Positions 59,521 through 64,000 of a stretch of DNA of 64,000 nt are shown here, in pieces. The stretch covers positions 85,920,964 to 85,984,963 of the forward strand of contig CM057228.1 of NCBI GenBank assembly GCA_029891385.1, written 5' to 3'. The notes beneath the pieces were generated by a model, which was not told the DNA's origin, made no database searches, and saw only the letters and a list, made by a program, of their open reading frames with translations. Made by a program: the position numbers and the translations under genes. The stretch's first letter is position 1. Each line of letters starts with the position of its first letter. This DNA is from Erythroxylum novogranatense. Lineage: Eukaryota; Streptophyta; Magnoliopsida; Malpighiales; Erythroxylaceae.

Positions 59521-59853
59521 GTATTTGCTAGTTTCACTGCTTTTTGTTTTAAAGTTGTTGGGATTTTGGGAAATCGGAACCGCTAATAGGCTTTCACTGA
59601 ATCAATTGGGATGTAAGAATTTTATAGACTTCCTTGTCATCTTACTGTTTCTTGGCTTTGTAAAGATGTCGTTAGTGTTTGGATTTCCAAGTGCGAAGAT
59701 TTTGGTTTGATTTAAAGTAAATTTGGAGCAATTGTGTGATTATGATTCCTGATACTGCTCCATTATTTGTATTAAGATATGATGCAATTGAATGGAATAA
59801 AATTTTCTTCATAGTGTGCATCTTTTGCTTCTCTGATGTGGGCAATGATGACA

Positions 59854-61311
<1,458 letters not shown>

Positions 61312-61898
61312 TGTAACACCCCACTTCCGCTTGACCCAAACCTGACATCGATGGTGATATCTGAGTCCGTGCCTTGCGAGGGTGACGTGCTACATCACTC
61401 ATTCTAAACTCATTATAATTTTTTTTAAAACACAAACATACATGAAGCGGAAATCAATGAACATATAATCATTCATAAGTACATTGGCCACGGGGGCCTT
61501 TTTCCTAAATACAATTTATTTCAGTCCGTTGACTTTACAAAACGATTGTACAAAACTTCAAAAGAAATACAATTTTATGAGACACTAATACAGACGCGAA
61601 CTGATCCCGACTTCTTCTCGCATTATACGCCCGTTGTCTAACGGGGTATTCTTCTGAGTCCTGAAAAATAATTGCAAATTTTGGGTGAGTTTTGCGAACT
61701 TAGTGAGTTAACCATCATCGATGGTCCACTCAATCACATAACACAATTTGAATACATCTAACATTATCTCATAAAACACATTTCACCAAAATTTCACATT
61801 CACACATTTACAGAAGTCCACATTCATATTTTCCTATTTGATACATACATATGAGACTCACTTTCTATTTATTACTTTGATGTGATCGAGTGCCTAAA

Positions 61899-61984
61899 CT
61901 GTCCCGTGTAGGGCTCATTAATAACTTTCCCTTGTAGGGCTCATTAACAATTGTCCCTTGTAGGGCTCATTAATAATTGTCCCT
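61899..61984 (+). repeat. 26-bp tandem repeat, three units
   Basis: TGTAGGGCTCATTAA starts at 61907, 61933 and 61959, an exact 26-bp period, each followed by a TCCC-containing spacer. It lies in the same part of element A where element B has its GGGTATGCACTA repeats. Confidence 0.9.
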
Positions 61985-62018
61985 TATCCATTGGTGGATA
62001 CAGAGCTCATTAAACGTT

Positions 62019-62281
62019 GAGCCTGAGGCTCTGAATCACTTATGAGCTCGAAGCTCATGTTCACTCGTTGAGCTAAAAGCTCTGGTCGTTGACGACTCTG
62101 GTCACAACAACCGTTATATGTCATGCACTCATGCTATGTAATGCAGCAATCACTTCCACTCACTTTCACATATTCTCAGACTGTAGTCCGACCCGTATCA
62201 AATACATCACAGTTATATCATAACTTCCCATTCAGAAGTACCACATAATTGGTATCACACAAATATAAGGCATTTTGCCTT
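62019..62281 (+). repeat. Series of short perfect hairpins in element A
   Basis: GAGCCT-g-AGGCTC (62019-62031), ATGAGCT-cga-AGCTCAT (62042-62058), GAGCT-aaa-AGCTC (62070-62082), GTCGT-tg-ACGAC (62085-62096), a CAGACT-gt-AGTCCG arm pair with one mismatch (about 62177-62191), and AAGGCA-ttt-TGCCTT (62267-62281). Counterparts exist in elements B and C. Confidence 0.85.
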
Positions 62282-63091
62282 TAACTCAATCAGTAAGATT
62301 CAATCAGATGCATATGAAATGCATATGTCGCAATTATGCAGTGTCACTATCACATCAATCACAAATTATCACATTCAAACAAATAGTTCACAATCACATT
62401 AAAATCATAATCACATTTATTCACATTTCAAATACGGAGGTTCCAAATACTCAGCCAATTTGCACTTCTATGTCATAATCTCCCAATACATCGGACCTTC
62501 TGTCCAGAATCCATAATCAGAACACAATTCCCACCATTATTCTCCACAAAAGTATAAACACAAAATTATAACACATAATAATTGAGGAACCGTCTAGGTC
62601 ACTCACCATTTGCTTCCGAAACTAATGCCTGGAAGTCTCAGCAATGTCCTTGTGCTGACATTCCAAATGTGCCTCTATAAAATTCAAAATATACAACCAT
62701 TACCAAATGCACAATCAGAACTATTTAATAATGCACATGTAGCAATTAAAATGTGTACAATGCATGTTCGTGATATTCCCGGCACTATTCCACAATTTCC
62801 TATCACAAAAATTTCCTCTAAAAATTAAAAAGCTATAGACACTAAAACCACTCAATTTGGACCTCTATAGGTCCAATTATTAATAAAAGACGGATCAGAA
62901 AAATCACCCGATCCCCTCACTTTGACCTAATAAATCCCCGTCACTTTCATCTCTAAAATTTCTCAATGTCACAGAAATGAAATTAAATATTTCACGACTC
63001 CGATGCCTCTAGAATCAGGTCAATCGGATGTCGGACGGAAAAGTTATAAGCAAAAGAGTAGAGAGAGGTCAGTTCAGGAAAAATACATGTC

Positions 63092-63134
63092 CTAGTCGAC
63101 TAGTCGGAGGTTGTAGTCGACTAGGTCGACTACA
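63092..63134. repeat. GTCGAC palindromes in element A
   Basis: CTAGTCGACTAG (63092-63103) is a perfect 12-bp palindrome. TGTAGTCGAC-tag-GTCGACTACA (63112-63134) is a perfect hairpin with 10-bp arms. Both are centred on GTCGAC, as in the copia-2 array, though the elements are unrelated. Confidence 0.9.
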
Positions 63135-64000
63135 GTGACCGACTGGAAGCTTTATTCTTTTTTCTACCGACATCTCAACTTTCACAAGTCATAACTCCTT
63201 ACTCCAAACTCCAAATTGGACAAACTTGGTATCAATTTCAAGATAAAAGAGAGCTCTACAAGTTTCATGAAGGACACAAAAACCAATTTTATCTTTAATG
63301 GTGTCAAAAATGCAACCAAAATTACTGCATGCACAATGTTTCTCAAAACAGTATATCATTTTGCAAAAATTATAACTTTCCATTCCTTTTGCCAAAAATT
63401 CCAAAATTTATGTCAAAAGAAAGATCAAAACATGTTATACAACTTTCATGAATAACTTGGGAGCAAATTCAACCTAGAAATACATCAAATTCTCAAACAA
63501 AGTTTCTGCCCACATGTGTCACCCTGAACAGTATACAATCTTCTAAAAATCATAATTCCCTACTCAATTGCCAAAAAAATCCATACTTTATACCCATGAA
63601 AAGATCAGACAACATAATACAATTCTCATGAAGGACTTAGAAGCAAATTCCATCTCTACCTAGCTCAAAAGCGCCATTAATGTGGCTGCCCTGTTTAAGA
63701 GTGTGAAGTCACCATAGAACCTAAACCACATCAAAACTTTACAAAATCATAATTTACAATCTACACATCCAAAATTTGCATACTATACCTTATTTTAAAG
63801 CTAATTCATTCCTTTAAAACTTTCCATAAGACCACTTAAGCTAAGTAGAATCACAACAGTTCAGACTTTAGCTTCAATGTACACTCACCACCAAACATAT
63901 ATGTAACACATTTTCCAGTACCAAGCCTATTAACATCCAAAAGTCAACAGGTCATAACTCTCAACCTAGACATTGAAAAATTTCATACTTAGTGGTGATA

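Larger units (their letters stand above)
61312..64000 (+). mobile_element. LTR-like element 'A' (continues past the window)
   Basis: Begins TGTAACACCCCACTTCC at 61312, with AAACA before it. The order of blocks is shared with element B: the opening GACATC-ATGGTGATATC-GAG-CCGTG phrase, a GAACTGATCCCGAC block (61608), AACCATCATCGATGGTCCAC (61709), a hairpin series (62019-62508), a CTCACCATTTGCTTC…CTGGAAGTC block (62600), and then repeated TCATAACTC…ATTT(C)ATACTT phrases of the kind also found in the LTR array. It is non-coding throughout. The TCGGATGTCGGACG phrase (63025) is shared with the array LTRs (e.g. 44781). No second LTR or primer site is visible before the window ends. Confidence 0.8.

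Overview
The window looks like a repeat-rich, AT-rich intergenic stretch of a plant chromosome, probably a eudicot. The reasons are plant-type LTR retrotransposons (Ty3/gypsy Athila-like and Ty1/copia) primed by tRNA-Asp or initiator tRNA-Met, a CACTA-type transposon end, long AAT/AAC microsatellites, and fragments of plant nuclear genes (a PPR protein, a CYP716-type P450, and the proteasome subunit RPN11). I found no intact host gene and no tRNA, rRNA or CRISPR array.

Layout. 1-3262: the 3' end of one LTR with its primer site, an 18-bp minisatellite, and a reverse-oriented LTR-like element (here 'C'). C cuts off an acidic low-complexity ORF (3263-3719). 4376-10463: a decayed copia element on the minus strand. 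10830-11235: a CACTA end. 13598-13813: a broken PPR exon. 14021-14812: a large AAT/AAC microsatellite.

15768-56250: one Athila-like element on the minus strand, about 11.5 kb without its guests but now stretched over 40.5 kb. Nested inside it are (i) a complete copia element with perfect TATGC target duplications (17668-27319); (ii) a 3.1 kb LTR-like element 'B' splitting gag (32637-35715); (iii) a 1.95 kb solo-LTR-like element 'D' (38576-40527) in the 5' LTR; and (iv) a tandem LTR-internal-LTR-internal-LTR array with a perfect CTCAC duplication (41510-55796), also in the 5' LTR. The LTR pairs, primer sites, polypurine tracts and target duplications fix most boundaries by direct reading.

56251-59351: AT-rich DNA with a foldback element, a duplicated segment, a second microsatellite and a cluster of EcoRI-centred palindromes. 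59352-60299: a CYP716 exon fragment followed by two correctly spliced-looking RPN11 exons that keep the JAMM metalloprotease motif. From 61312 to the window end lies another LTR-like element 'A', related to B and C.

The least ordinary signals are an array of perfect AAGTCGACTT palindromes at exact 21-bp spacing (two helical turns) in the leader of the nested copia element, repeated in its LTRs; short hairpins in elements A, B and C whose stem bases change in compensating pairs; and the three-LTR tandem array. Everything here was read by eye without alignment tools, so divergence values are counts over short stretches, not calculations.
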